The notes: a model not told the origin generated them from the letters alone. A stretch of DNA of 54,677 nt from Candidatus Cloacimonadota bacterium (GCA_021736135.1 JAIPGO010000015.1:1-54677), one strand, 5' to 3'; shown: positions 42,942 to 51,922, counted from the first letter of the stretch. Program-made: numbers and translations.

Positions 42942-44339
42942 ATGAAGAAAATTCTAACCTTTCTTTCAATTCTGATCCTGGCGGTTTTCGCCTGGGCACA
43001 GAGTACTGATATCGAAACAGTTATGGAAATCCAGGCGGAACGCGAGCTAGCCAACTGGATCGAAAGTATGCTTTATCCCATCGTAGGTGATAACGTGGCA
43101 ATAGTCGATATGACGCTGCGTTATCCTTCAGAGCAATTGAAGGTTTTCGGTTCCACTCTGGATAAAGAACGCAGTCTGCCGGGTTTGCCGGTTGCCAAAT
43201 CAAGTGGTGTAATGCCCAGTCAGATAGCTGGTGAAGAAACTTATCCCACCATTGTGGTTAAAAAAGTAGTCACCATTTATCTGAGTAAGAATACTACAGC
43301 AGAAATGGAAGATTTTATCCGTCAAAATGTCATAAGCTGGGTGAATATTAGTGATGCCAAAGGCGATAAACTCGAAGTGAAAAGTGTTCTTGACCTCAAA
43401 GCTGAAGAGGTGGTTGACGAAAACGGTACACCCATAATTCAAACTCAGGATTACCGGAACTATATACTGCTGATAGGTGCTATTCTGTTACTGATCATAA
43501 TCATTTTTGTCATCGTGTTTTCCTCACGCATGGGAAGACTGGCAAAATCTATGAAAGAGATCACAATTCCCGGATTAGACAACCTTTTACGTCCGCCTGC
43601 CACCCGCGAAGCAGCGCGTAAAAAAGAAAGCACATCCAAAGAACCGGTTTCAGTACGCATTTTACCCCAGGATGAGACCAGAAAAGAGGCCGTCAGTTTC
43701 AAATTTGTGGAAGAACTCTCACCTGCCGGCTGCGGGGCATTACTGGCGAAAGAAAAGCCGGAAGATGCCGCTTATGTGCTATCCCAGCTTTCGCCGGAAT
43801 ACGTGAGCAGCTTTTTTGCCAGATTCGAGGGTAATATTGATATCATTCTGAAAGCTGTAATAAAAGGCAAACAGCTCACCCGCAGTGAAATTTCAATGCT
43901 TTATGACAGACTGCGTAAGCTGCAAAGCCAGATCAGTGAAACGGAGAGTCTCACCTTTGATAATCATCAGTTCATTACATCACTGGTGAACCATCTGCCA
44001 GCCGAAAGCTCGGAAAAATTCTTTAATAAAGTAAATAACCTCGATGCCGGATTTGCCAGTCTGCTGCGCAAAGATGTCTTCTTTCTCGAAGACCTTGCCC
44101 GTCTCGATACAAGCCAGATCGAACTCATCATTCGGCAGATTGACCGAGATATCCTCATCAATTATATCTCCTTTTCTCCTCCGCTCATCAAAGAAAAATT
44201 CTTTAACAGCATGACTACCCGTAACCGGGATATTTTTGCTGATGAACTGGAAAACTTAGTCCCTCTTAAAGAAGAGGAAAAGTCAAATATCCAAAACCTG
44301 ATCCTGGCAGAAATTCGTCAGATCCTGGCGCTGGTTTAG
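42942..44339 (+). CDS. FliF-FliG fusion: membrane rotor protein of a non-flagellar motor
   Basis: 465 residues; ATG 42942 has AGGA seven bases upstream (an ATG six bases earlier is too close). Signal-like helix 1-20. Periplasmic residues 30-152 resemble the FliF RBM3 region: R-E-L-A-N-W-I-E-S-M-L-Y-P-I-V-G-D-N-V, then V-V-K-K-V-V-T-I-Y-L-S and G-D-K-L-E-V-K-S-V. Membrane helix 173-195. Residues 253-350 resemble FliG middle domains (L-S-P-A-G-C-G-A-L-L-A-K-E-K-P-E-D-A-A-Y-V-L-S-Q-L-S-P-E). Residues 376-465 align well with FliG-C: V-F-F-L-E-D-L-A-R-L-D ... K-E-K-F-F-N-S-M-T-T-R. Of the E. coli torque residues, R281, D288, D289 and R297 correspond to Arg427, Asp434, Glu435 and Lys443; K264 is not kept. 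In flagella FliF and FliG are separate MS-ring and C-ring proteins. MotA follows after eight bases. Confidence 0.8.
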   Translation: MKKILTFLSILILAVFAWAQSTDIETVMEIQAERELANWIESMLYPIVGDNVAIVDMTLRYPSEQLKVFGSTLDKERSLPGLPVAKSSGVMPSQIAGEETYPTIVVKKVVTIYLSKNTTAEMEDFIRQNVISWVNISDAKGDKLEVKSVLDLKAEEVVDENGTPIIQTQDYRNYILLIGAILLLIIIIFVIVFSSRMGRLAKSMKEITIPGLDNLLRPPATREAARKKESTSKEPVSVRILPQDETRKEAVSFKFVEELSPAGCGALLAKEKPEDAAYVLSQLSPEYVSSFFARFEGNIDIILKAVIKGKQLTRSEISMLYDRLRKLQSQISETESLTFDNHQFITSLVNHLPAESSEKFFNKVNNLDAGFASLLRKDVFFLEDLARLDTSQIELIIRQIDRDILINYISFSPPLIKEKFFNSMTTRNRDIFADELENLVPLKEEEKSNIQNLILAEIRQILALV

Positions 44340-44347
44340 GAGGATAA

Positions 44348-45082
44348 ATGAGAATATCAGTAGTTTTCGGTTATCTCCTGGGTCTTGCTGTTGTCCTTAT
44401 TACCATCTTAACCAAGGAAGACACAAGTTACTTTCTTGATCCCGGGGCTCTGGCAATCACACTTGGTGGAACCTTCGCTGCCCTGCTTATCCATTTCTCT
44501 CCGCGAGCCTTCAGCATTGCCTGGATATCATTTATCAAGCTGTTTACGGAAAAACAGTACTCCCGAAAATATATCATTGATCAACTGGTCCTGCTTAGCA
44601 GAGATGCCAAACGTAATGGCGTGCGCTCCATTCTCTCCAGCAGCTTTGTGAAGGAAAACCCTTTTCTGGAAAAAGGATTAATGCTCGTTGCCGATGGTGA
44701 AAACCCGGAAGAAATTGAAGAATCCCTTATCCAGGAAAGCATTACTGTTACTGAAGAATACAGCCTCGGTGAACAGGTTCTCAAATTCGGTGGTAGTGTT
44801 TCTCCGCAGTTTGGTATGATGGGAACTATTATTGGTCTTATTGCCATGCTGAACCGCGTGGAAGATCCTGCTTCCATACCCGCTGCCATGGGACTGGCGC
44901 TGGTTACAACCCTTTACGGACTGCTAATGTCTGCCCTGTTTTTTAAACCTACTGCCGGCAAGATCAGAATTAAGAATCAGATCGATACTAAATCACGGGA
45001 AATTATGGTGGAAGGCATACTCTCCATTGAGAAGGGAGACAGTTCACAGATCACCCGTGAAAAACTCTCCATATATTTCTAA
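44348..45082 (+). CDS. motA: MotA-family stator subunit
   Basis: A 244-residue inner-membrane protein with four helices (about 5-22, 32-50, 147-170, 178-198), start preceded by AGGAGG-like bases. Helix 3-4 carries the family signature S-P-Q-F-G-M-M-G-T-I-I-G-L-I-A-M-L ... M-G-L-A-L-V-T-T-L-Y-G-L-L-M-S-A-L-F-F-K-P-T-A-G-K. The cytosolic loop has the basic segment A-K-R-N-G-V-R-S-I and acidic residues (E-N-P-E-E-I-E-E-S) where flagellar MotA contacts FliG. With MotB it would form a 5:2 ion-driven rotor. Closer to MotA than to TolQ/ExbB in length and loop. It stands between the FliF-FliG fusion and MotB, with no flagellar genes in the window. Confidence 0.88.
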   Translation: MRISVVFGYLLGLAVVLITILTKEDTSYFLDPGALAITLGGTFAALLIHFSPRAFSIAWISFIKLFTEKQYSRKYIIDQLVLLSRDAKRNGVRSILSSSFVKENPFLEKGLMLVADGENPEEIEESLIQESITVTEEYSLGEQVLKFGGSVSPQFGMMGTIIGLIAMLNRVEDPASIPAAMGLALVTTLYGLLMSALFFKPTAGKIRIKNQIDTKSREIMVEGILSIEKGDSSQITREKLSIYF

Positions 45083-45091
45083 AGGTGTACT

Positions 45092-45718
45092 ATGGCAAAT
45101 AGTAAGCTAAAACTGGAAAAACTGCGCCGGCAAATGAATGACCTGGAGGAAGACCTTGATGATTCCGTGAACATGCAGGATATGATGACGCCTTATGGTG
45201 ACCTTATGACCCTGCTGCTTGTGTTCTTCGTTTTCTTCTTTATTATCAGCGATATCCAGAAGAATCAGCGTATCATTGAACAGAATGCCAGAGTTACTGA
45301 AACTCAGGCATTGATTGATTCGCTGCTTGATCTCAATGAAACAGTTATTACTATACCGGGCGAAATATTATTCGGCTCAGGCAGTGCAGATCTGCGCTGG
45401 CAAAGCCTGCGTTCACTTGCCCAGGTCGCGGAAAATATCAAACGCGAAATCGGAAGTGAAGACGGCTGGCAGATTCGTATTGAAGGGCATACTGATAACG
45501 TACCCATCATCAACGGTAAATATGAATCAAACTGGGATCTTTCTATGGCAAGAGCACTCAGTATCGTGAAATTCTTCGTGGAAAACGACTTTTTCCCACC
45601 AGAGCAACTGCAGGCAATGGGCTATGGTGAATTCAAACCAGTCGCCCCCAATGACACCGACGAAAATAAAACCAAAAACCGTCGTGTGGAAATCAGACTA
45701 ACCCGTAAATATCAGTAA
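45092..45718 (+). CDS. motB: MotB-family stator subunit with OmpA-like domain
   Basis: A 208-residue protein. A short cytosolic, possibly coiled-coil N-terminus (1-30) is followed by one membrane helix (about 33-53), T-P-Y-G-D-L-M-T-L-L-L-V-F-F-V-F-F-F, in which Asp37 takes the place of the ion-carrying aspartate of MotB (Asp32 in E. coli). After a linker of only about 45 residues comes the peptidoglycan-binding OmpA-like domain (about 85-205) with E-G-H-T-D-N-V-P-I, S-M-A-R-A-L-S-I-V and N-R-R-V-E-I-R-L. The plug region is short compared with E. coli MotB (308 residues). Last gene of the operon, nine bases after MotA, followed by an intrinsic terminator at 45777. Confidence 0.9.
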   Translation: MANSKLKLEKLRRQMNDLEEDLDDSVNMQDMMTPYGDLMTLLLVFFVFFFIISDIQKNQRIIEQNARVTETQALIDSLLDLNETVITIPGEILFGSGSADLRWQSLRSLAQVAENIKREIGSEDGWQIRIEGHTDNVPIINGKYESNWDLSMARALSIVKFFVENDFFPPEQLQAMGYGEFKPVAPNDTDENKTKNRRVEIRLTRKYQ

Positions 45719-45727
45719 TTATCGATC

Positions 45728-45970
45728 TTAATATAGAATCTATAGGGCTTATAAGACCTATAGGCTCATCTCGTAGGGGCGAATAATCATTCGCCCTTTT
45801 TATTTATCCCACTCACCAGCCATAACTTCTTTCCAACACTCATCCCCAGCCCCCATTCTACACAGAGCGTTGAAATGAGAGGCGGGAGTGATGGAATAAG
45901 AGAAGGGAATGAGCTTTGAATGATGGGTGATATTAGTCCTATATGTCCCATATGTCCTATAAGTCGTATA
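45728..45970. repeat. Nonamer repeat pair without a cassette gene
   Basis: 45728-45765 and 45932-45970 are blocks of the 9-base units that border the four-helix cassettes, in the same outward-inward arrangement (first block as the reverse complement, second forward: ATTAGTCCT, ATATGTCCC, ATATGTCCT). Between them are only about 165 bases with the motB terminator and no ORF. It looks like an empty or deleted cassette site. Confidence 0.5.
45777..45801 (+). terminator. Terminator of the giant-adhesin / motor operon
   Basis: GGGCGAAT (45777-45784), loop AATC, ATTCGCCC (45789-45796), then T5. It lies 59 bases after the motB stop. Confidence 0.8.
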
Positions 45971-45979
45971 TTCATCACG

Positions 45980-46020
45980 AAAAAGCAGCCGGAATACAAG
46001 CTATTTCCGGCTGCTTTTTT
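45980..46020 (-). terminator. Terminator of the minus-strand surface-protein genes
   Basis: Long stem AAAAGCAGCCGGAA / TTTCCGGCTGCTTTT around ACAAGC, flanked by A-run and T-run, so it can act in both directions; it lies 18 bases after the stop of the 1306-residue protein. Confidence 0.8.
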
Positions 46021-46037
46021 AGGAGTTCAAAATAAGT

Positions 46038-49000
46038 CTATCTAATGATCACCATTTTACTGAATTTCTGAACGTCTCCTGACTGCAGACGGGTGAAATA
46101 TACTCCGGAGGCTACCATTCGATTTTGATTGTTTTTCAGGTTCCAGTTCAGCAAATGGGCACCGGCTTCAAAATCATCGTCAGCAAGATCTGCAACTTTC
46201 TGACCTCTAATGTTATAAACAGCCAGAGTGGCATTTCCCGTCTGCGGAATATTAAAAGCGATATTAATGCCTTCACTGCGGCTCTGTGAAGCAATGAAAG
46301 GATTGGGATAATTCAGCAGTGTGCACACCGGAATGATGCTATCATCCTGCTGTGACATCCAGGTGGGTACGAAACTGATGCTACCTGTCACAACTTCTGT
46401 GGAAGGTGTATAAACGAAATTGCCCTCACGCGTCAGGTCATGTTCAATGCCGTCGATAGTCATTATCACTACGACCTCTTCAGGCAGCTCATTAATATCC
46501 AGAGAAAATTCTATTTCTTCGAGCTGCTGTATTGTGAGAGCAAAATCCCAGTCCTGCTGCTCATTCAGAATATCATAGGCATTTACGGTATTCTGGTTGA
46601 ATTGTGTCCAGGTGCCGGTGGAATCAATCACAGAGAAGAAACTCAGATTACTGTGACCTGGTTTGAAGGGCGGTTCAGGCAGATCATAATAAAGGTCAAA
46701 ACTTTCCGAACCGAGTGAGTTTAATGCCAGGATCAGTTCATCAGTGTCACCCTCAGACTGCGATGCTGTTAAGCGTACTTTCAGGTCATAATCTGCCAGA
46801 GTAAGCCAGTTGTAGTTATCCACATAAGGGATGAATTTCACCTGCAGATCCGGCTGATTCACAAAGAGCAGGAATGATTCGTTAGGTCGAATGTAATCTA
46901 TTTCCCGCCACGTTTCATCGAGAGTATAGATAACGCTTTCGATGAGATCATATTGCACAGCTTCCGCAAAAGTCATTTCCCAATCGGGAGCTATGATCCT
47001 CAGATTATTAGTCAGGTAGCCGGTAACGTGGGGATTAGGTACGATGTTCCAGCCAACCTGCAGATCAAACTGGGCGTTACCGCCCTGGATATCAGCGGAT
47101 ACAACTTCCACATGTCCAAAGATGCTTTCCAGCAGATAACCGTTACCATAGAAGAATTCACTATCCTGGATATATTCACCGTTTTCCAGAGTATATATGG
47201 TTGCATCGTCACCGAGGAGTTGACTGATATTAAAGGGACCGATGAAGGGATTGGAAACGAGGTGTAAACCGGATGGCACTGCCAGGGTATAGCTGGAAGG
47301 AACGGTACCAAACTGATATGGTGAAGTAAATTGATGCCGGTCACCATCGATCATCAGCAAATCTACAATTACTCTTGCTTCTTCCAGCAGCATTCCTTCC
47401 GGAACAATCCAGTTAGCCTGGTTAAAGAAAGGTGGCAGATTGGAAGCAATCTGGAAATAATCTGTAGGCGTGGAGATATAAACGTTAGTGCTTTCCACGA
47501 GGAAACTGTTGGAAGTGCTCCAGTTTAAAGAAACGATTTCGCCTGCCTGGTAGATATGATTAGCCGGATTGGCAAAATCAACATCAGGTACGATATTTCC
47601 CCAGTACATGGTAAAATTGCGCCAGGCTGCATTCACATTTTCAAAAACATAATCATTGTTGAGTAGATCAACGGTCTGTCCGGAAGCCTGATCAATGATA
47701 TAGAGCTTACGGCCATCGCGCAGGAAATTTCCCAGTGCTCTGATGGTGATATTATCATCAAACTGATTACTTCTCACGCGGAAAACCCAGGATCGGAGAG
47801 TGGTATCGAAATTATATCCGCCCTCAATTTCGCGCGTCATGCTGGCATGGTTATCCCAGTCTGTTTCAAAGAATTCGGCAAAGACGTAATCATCAACCGG
47901 GATTTCATCCTGTTCAATATCATAATCGGGATCCCAGCCGCTGCTGGCATTAGGACTGGCGCCGAACCAGATCTCATCGGTAAGCAGTGAATCTTCATGT
48001 TCAAAATAGATAGTATAAATATCAAAGGGCGTAACGCTGCTGGGATAATTATGCCAGTATTCATTACCGGAAGAATCCGTGCTGGCGGCAATATAGTTAT
48101 ATTGCGTCCAGTTGGTTACGGTGCTGTCACTCCAGTTATAAGTATAATTATTGATACCGTTGAGAGACACGAGGCTGGGATTGGTTTGCCAGCTGTCAAT
48201 CATTGAATATTCGGTCTCATTTTCCGCTTTGCGGTAGATCAGAAAACCGGCATTATCCGTCTGGTAAAGAGCATTAAAGGAGAAATTGATATATCCGTCC
48301 CTGCCTACAGCTTTCTCATAGCGCAGCCTGGCAGGCGATGTAATATAGCTTACTTCGTTGGAAAGGTCAGAATAATTGCCATTGGCATCCAGTACTCGTG
48401 CCTGGAAAAAATATTCCGTATTCTCATCCAGACCTGTCACTAAAGTATAGGTGCGAGCGGAATTATTCAACTGCGCATCATTTGCTCTATCCCATATTTC
48501 ATAATTTCCAATGATAATCGGTTCTTCCGCATATAATATCTGATAGCTGTCATAATCGTAACAATTCGTTTTTTCCCAGCTCAGTTCCACGCGGTCATAA
48601 TTTTGACTAACCAGTTCCAATGGTGTTACATCAGGGGGAATATCACCATCATCAAAATCAAAAGCAGGCGGGATAACTGCTGCCAGAGCTTCTATCCAGT
48701 GAGAATAATATTCTAAAGTATTATCGAATAAATGATCAAAATCAAACCTCTGAATTATGGGATCATAAGCATAAAACCAGTAATAACTGGCATTCGTCTG
48801 AGGATAAACGTTAGGCAGTTCATCCATTTCGATATGGAAAAAAGGTTCAAAAGTCAAATTATCGTTCCAGCCGTTACAGGTATAAACCATCTGCCTGTTA
48901 TAGCGATAACCGGGAAGATCAATGGCGGTATTTACCGCAAAGCTCTCATTTTCATTGGTATAAATGAAATCATAAACACTACAGTTCACACCAAAATAAT

Positions 49001-49958
49001 CATTCAAGTGCACGGCAGGATGTACGCCAATTTCATTAGCTGAAAGAATATAGGGATTGCAGTAATTTATGATGTCAATTCCGTAATTCGAATAATCACG
49101 AATGGGAATGCCCGGATTATCTTTACCCCAGCCGGCAGATATCTGGCAATTGGCATACCAGAGATGCCGGTTCCAGTCATAACCGTGAATCTGAACGCAA
49201 AGTTCGCGATGATTGAATGTTTCCCTTAAATGATCACAAAATGCCTGATAAAGCCGATTATAAGGTAGATCCTCCTGACGCGTAGGATCACAGTAACTGA
49301 AACTGTTGGAATAATAGCCATAACTTGTATCATATAAAGCTTCTCTGCCTACTCCATTTAATAAAAGCGCATAAGCGCCGGTTTCCCGAAAAGCCTTTAA
49401 TGCCACTGGAACTGTGGTGAAATCATCGGTAATGTGCGGTGCCGTGATCAGTACGGGATATTGTGCCGCAGGATTAATAATATAAGCTCCCCAGCCATAA
49501 TCAAAGCCGCCACGCTCATCATCGCCATCCCATTCCGGTGTCCCATTGTCATCTACATATATGGGATTCAGATTTTCCCTGATTATCCAGTAAGTATTTC
49601 CGGTGAACGTATCATGGAATTCCACCAGTTTGAAAGGCAATCCTGAATCCATCAGAAGAGTATCTACCTGTCCGTATTCCGCAGTAGCAATTGCTGCGCC
49701 AACGGAACTCCAGGTAAAAAGATGACCGGCGTTAGGAACGGTAAATGTGCCAAAACCATTTGTTTGCCTGTCATAGGGCGCAAAAAGATTATATCCCGGA
49801 TCAGCCACAGCTTCCACTACATGCGATAGCCAGTTGTCATATTCCAGACTATCAGAGTGACCATAAACAAATTCTTCGAGTGAGGCAGTTTCAGTTGTCC
49901 AGCCCCAAATGCTTACTGTTAAAAGGATAAGTATATTGATAATTATTATTCTTTTCAT
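46038..49958 (-). CDS. Secreted multidomain protein: putative hydrolase, fibronectin III, FlgD-like sorting domain
   Basis: 1306 residues, signal peptide 1-18, AGGAGAG before the ATG. Residues about 55-400 form a compact domain with possible metal or catalytic motifs: V-L-I-T-A-P-H-I-T-D-D-F-T, V-Q-I-H-G-Y-D, N-E-I-G-V-H-P-A-V-H and F-F-H-I-E-M-D-E. The pattern recalls amidohydrolase or carboxypeptidase-like exoenzymes, but I cannot name a family. Residues about 445-540 are a fibronectin type III domain (P-L-E-L-V-S-Q-N-Y-D-R-V-E-L-S-W-E ... Y-F-F-Q-A-R-V-L-D-A-N-G-N-Y-S). Beta-rich modules follow. The last 90 residues (L-N-Y-P-N-P-F-I-A-S-Q ... V-Y-N-I-R-G-Q-K-V ... N-R-M-V-A-S-G-V-Y-F) are the sorting module. 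It lies nine bases behind the 636-residue protein, in one operon. Confidence 0.75.
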   Translation of the reverse strand: MKRIIIINILILLTVSIWGWTTETASLEEFVYGHSDSLEYDNWLSHVVEAVADPGYNLFAPYDRQTNGFGTFTVPNAGHLFTWSSVGAAIATAEYGQVDTLLMDSGLPFKLVEFHDTFTGNTYWIIRENLNPIYVDDNGTPEWDGDDERGGFDYGWGAYIINPAAQYPVLITAPHITDDFTTVPVALKAFRETGAYALLLNGVGREALYDTSYGYYSNSFSYCDPTRQEDLPYNRLYQAFCDHLRETFNHRELCVQIHGYDWNRHLWYANCQISAGWGKDNPGIPIRDYSNYGIDIINYCNPYILSANEIGVHPAVHLNDYFGVNCSVYDFIYTNENESFAVNTAIDLPGYRYNRQMVYTCNGWNDNLTFEPFFHIEMDELPNVYPQTNASYYWFYAYDPIIQRFDFDHLFDNTLEYYSHWIEALAAVIPPAFDFDDGDIPPDVTPLELVSQNYDRVELSWEKTNCYDYDSYQILYAEEPIIIGNYEIWDRANDAQLNNSARTYTLVTGLDENTEYFFQARVLDANGNYSDLSNEVSYITSPARLRYEKAVGRDGYINFSFNALYQTDNAGFLIYRKAENETEYSMIDSWQTNPSLVSLNGINNYTYNWSDSTVTNWTQYNYIAASTDSSGNEYWHNYPSSVTPFDIYTIYFEHEDSLLTDEIWFGASPNASSGWDPDYDIEQDEIPVDDYVFAEFFETDWDNHASMTREIEGGYNFDTTLRSWVFRVRSNQFDDNITIRALGNFLRDGRKLYIIDQASGQTVDLLNNDYVFENVNAAWRNFTMYWGNIVPDVDFANPANHIYQAGEIVSLNWSTSNSFLVESTNVYISTPTDYFQIASNLPPFFNQANWIVPEGMLLEEARVIVDLLMIDGDRHQFTSPYQFGTVPSSYTLAVPSGLHLVSNPFIGPFNISQLLGDDATIYTLENGEYIQDSEFFYGNGYLLESIFGHVEVVSADIQGGNAQFDLQVGWNIVPNPHVTGYLTNNLRIIAPDWEMTFAEAVQYDLIESVIYTLDETWREIDYIRPNESFLLFVNQPDLQVKFIPYVDNYNWLTLADYDLKVRLTASQSEGDTDELILALNSLGSESFDLYYDLPEPPFKPGHSNLSFFSVIDSTGTWTQFNQNTVNAYDILNEQQDWDFALTIQQLEEIEFSLDINELPEEVVVIMTIDGIEHDLTREGNFVYTPSTEVVTGSISFVPTWMSQQDDSIIPVCTLLNYPNPFIASQSRSEGINIAFNIPQTGNATLAVYNIRGQKVADLADDDFEAGAHLLNWNLKNNQNRMVASGVYFTRLQSGDVQKFSKMVIIR

Positions 49959-49967
49959 TTCTCTCTC

Positions 49968-51878
49968 CTATTTAACCAGCATCAAACGAGTATTGGCAGA
50001 ACCCTCGTCAGATTGCAGCCGCAGCAGATAAATACCTGAGGCAACCGTTTTACCCTGAAAATCAAAGCCATCCCAGAATACTTGACCTGAGCGTTCCACA
50101 AATAATGTCTTTACCCGGCGGCCTTTAATATCGTAGATGGTCAGTTCAGAATTGGTTGCAAAAACTTCAATGCTGACTCCCTGACGTGAATTGACAGGCA
50201 TAAACGGGTTCGGATAGATTTTTCCGAAACTGACAGGTGATACTGTTATCATATTTTCATCACCGGAACTTGCCGGAACCAGAATTATTTCCACTTCTGT
50301 CAGATTGCCGGAGGTGATTTCTATCTCTTGAATATAGTCGGCGTACCCTTCCAGGCATACCGTTAATTGATGAGTTCCGTTATCGATCTGCTCGAGCATG
50401 AAATATCCTGAAGAATCAGTGACGGTTTGCCACAGTAAACTATCAACAGTTACTTCCGCTCCTATTAATGGTATACCCGTCTCGTCAAACACATAACCGG
50501 AAAGGCTCCCATAAGGCAAAGGTGAGATAGTTAATACAGTATTTGCCAGCCAGTCACATAGTATTCCACCTTCCAGATCATATACATCAAAGGCATGATT
50601 ATCACTAAAATTATAGCGGGTTCTCCCGTATTCCTCACCCGTTATCTCACTGAAATAAAAACTGGTCTGCCAGCTATAATATTGTGTTCCATCAAAGACA
50701 CGTTCCAACAGGACCACCAGATTTGAACCGTTATACACAAAAAGTGAATCCAGTTCGATATTTATAATGTTGGTTCCACTGGGGAAATCGCAAGTATTGT
50801 CAAATACAAGCTGGAGAGTATCAGCATTTATCCAGTTATCCTGCAATGAAACAGCATCGGTCTCACCCAGCCAGATCCGCAAAGAAATATCATTAGCCTC
50901 TTCACAGAAGTTATTGAAGAAATCAATACTGCTGATCACTCCCGTAGCTGGTATCTCATCGGCAAAATAGAGTGTTTCTGAGATACTGGTATTCCAGATA
51001 AGGCTAACGGGCAACTGATTGGTGAGACTATCCCTTTCACCAATTACGGCAAATTGATAATCTGATGGAATGATGTGGATGTCCTGCCGTTGACTGAGAT
51101 CGTTCGCGGGATTTTCGTCAGTGCTTACATAACATTTACCAAATAAGCCGATCAAGGTATCAGGATAATCTTCTGCTGGCTCTATAGTTAATTCTACAGT
51201 GTTTTCATTACCGGGTGCCAGCATCCAGAAAATAGTCTGAGCATCGAATTCCGTACCGGCACTATCCACCAGGCTAACCGTGTAACCGGTTAAATTGAAT
51301 TGACCGCTATTGCGTACCGTAACTTCATAATTATAACTTTCACCACCCGTAAGCTGTGAAGGCCCTGTGAGATCAAGCACTTCCAGATCATAATTGAAAA
51401 CCTCTTCTTCAATAAAGAAGATGATATTGTCAAGCCAGCCGGTATCAGAACCGGTGGATACGCTGTAATCCTTTTCATAGCTCCAGCGCAGATTATGCAC
51501 TCCGGCTGCCAACTCATAACCGACCTGCGTCCAGCCTACTGTGCCATGGATCTGTGCCATTTGCAAATCATCAAGATAAAACCTGAGAAAGTCGTAATTG
51601 GCTTCGCTGCTGACTTTCCAGGTAAAAGTTAAAAATCCATTCTGCGGGCAGTCGATATCAATAGCAATGGTTGTGCTCTGATTGTCGTTAACATCTCCAC
51701 CCTGAGCGCAATAACTTCCGGCATAGGGATAACTGCTGGTTACAAAAAACAGGGCATCTCCGGAAAGCTGCCAGTCATAACCGCTGAAATCCCCACTCTC
51801 AAAACCTTCATCGATTACCTGACCTAATAAAGGCAGGCTAATCAGGAAAAATAACAAAAACATTATCTTTTGTCTCAA
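49968..51878 (-). CDS. Secreted protein with jelly-roll, CARDB-like, carboxypeptidase-regulatory and sorting domains
   Basis: 636 residues, signal peptide 1-19 (ending L-L-G-Q), GGAGGG before the ATG. Order: a MAM/jelly-roll-like binding domain (about 20-155; D-E-G-F-E-S-G-D-F-S ... F-T-W-K-V-S-S-E-A-N-Y-D-F-L-R-F-Y-L-D ... S-T-G-S-D-T-G-W-L-D-N-I); a CARDB-like Ig domain (about 165-270); a beta-rich region; a carboxypeptidase-regulatory-like domain (about 455-535; G-S-L-S-G-Y-V-F-D-E-T-G-I-P-L-I-G-A-E-V-T-V); and the FlgD-like end (Y-P-N-P-F-M-P-V-N ... T-I-Y-D-I-K-G-R-R-V-K-T-L). It probably binds carbohydrate or protein at the cell surface. It precedes the 1306-residue protein by nine bases and probably shares its promoter at 51923-51952. 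Confidence 0.8.
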   Translation of the reverse strand: MRQKIMFLLFFLISLPLLGQVIDEGFESGDFSGYDWQLSGDALFFVTSSYPYAGSYCAQGGDVNDNQSTTIAIDIDCPQNGFLTFTWKVSSEANYDFLRFYLDDLQMAQIHGTVGWTQVGYELAAGVHNLRWSYEKDYSVSTGSDTGWLDNIIFFIEEEVFNYDLEVLDLTGPSQLTGGESYNYEVTVRNSGQFNLTGYTVSLVDSAGTEFDAQTIFWMLAPGNENTVELTIEPAEDYPDTLIGLFGKCYVSTDENPANDLSQRQDIHIIPSDYQFAVIGERDSLTNQLPVSLIWNTSISETLYFADEIPATGVISSIDFFNNFCEEANDISLRIWLGETDAVSLQDNWINADTLQLVFDNTCDFPSGTNIINIELDSLFVYNGSNLVVLLERVFDGTQYYSWQTSFYFSEITGEEYGRTRYNFSDNHAFDVYDLEGGILCDWLANTVLTISPLPYGSLSGYVFDETGIPLIGAEVTVDSLLWQTVTDSSGYFMLEQIDNGTHQLTVCLEGYADYIQEIEITSGNLTEVEIILVPASSGDENMITVSPVSFGKIYPNPFMPVNSRQGVSIEVFATNSELTIYDIKGRRVKTLFVERSGQVFWDGFDFQGKTVASGIYLLRLQSDEGSANTRLMLVK

Positions 51879-51922
51879 TTTCCCTCCTAAATATATTATT
51901 TTATTAAATTTATTCTATCTCA

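Noticed and set aside
44348-45718. Zorya-type anti-phage system (ZorA/ZorB are MotA/MotB relatives)
   Set aside because: No ZorC, ZorD or ZorE gene is present, MotA lacks the long C-terminal tail of ZorA, and the partner gene is FliG-like.
42942-45718. Ordinary flagellar operon
   Set aside because: No flagellar export, rod, hook or filament gene in 54 kb, and the neighbours are a giant adhesin and a PorV-like protein.
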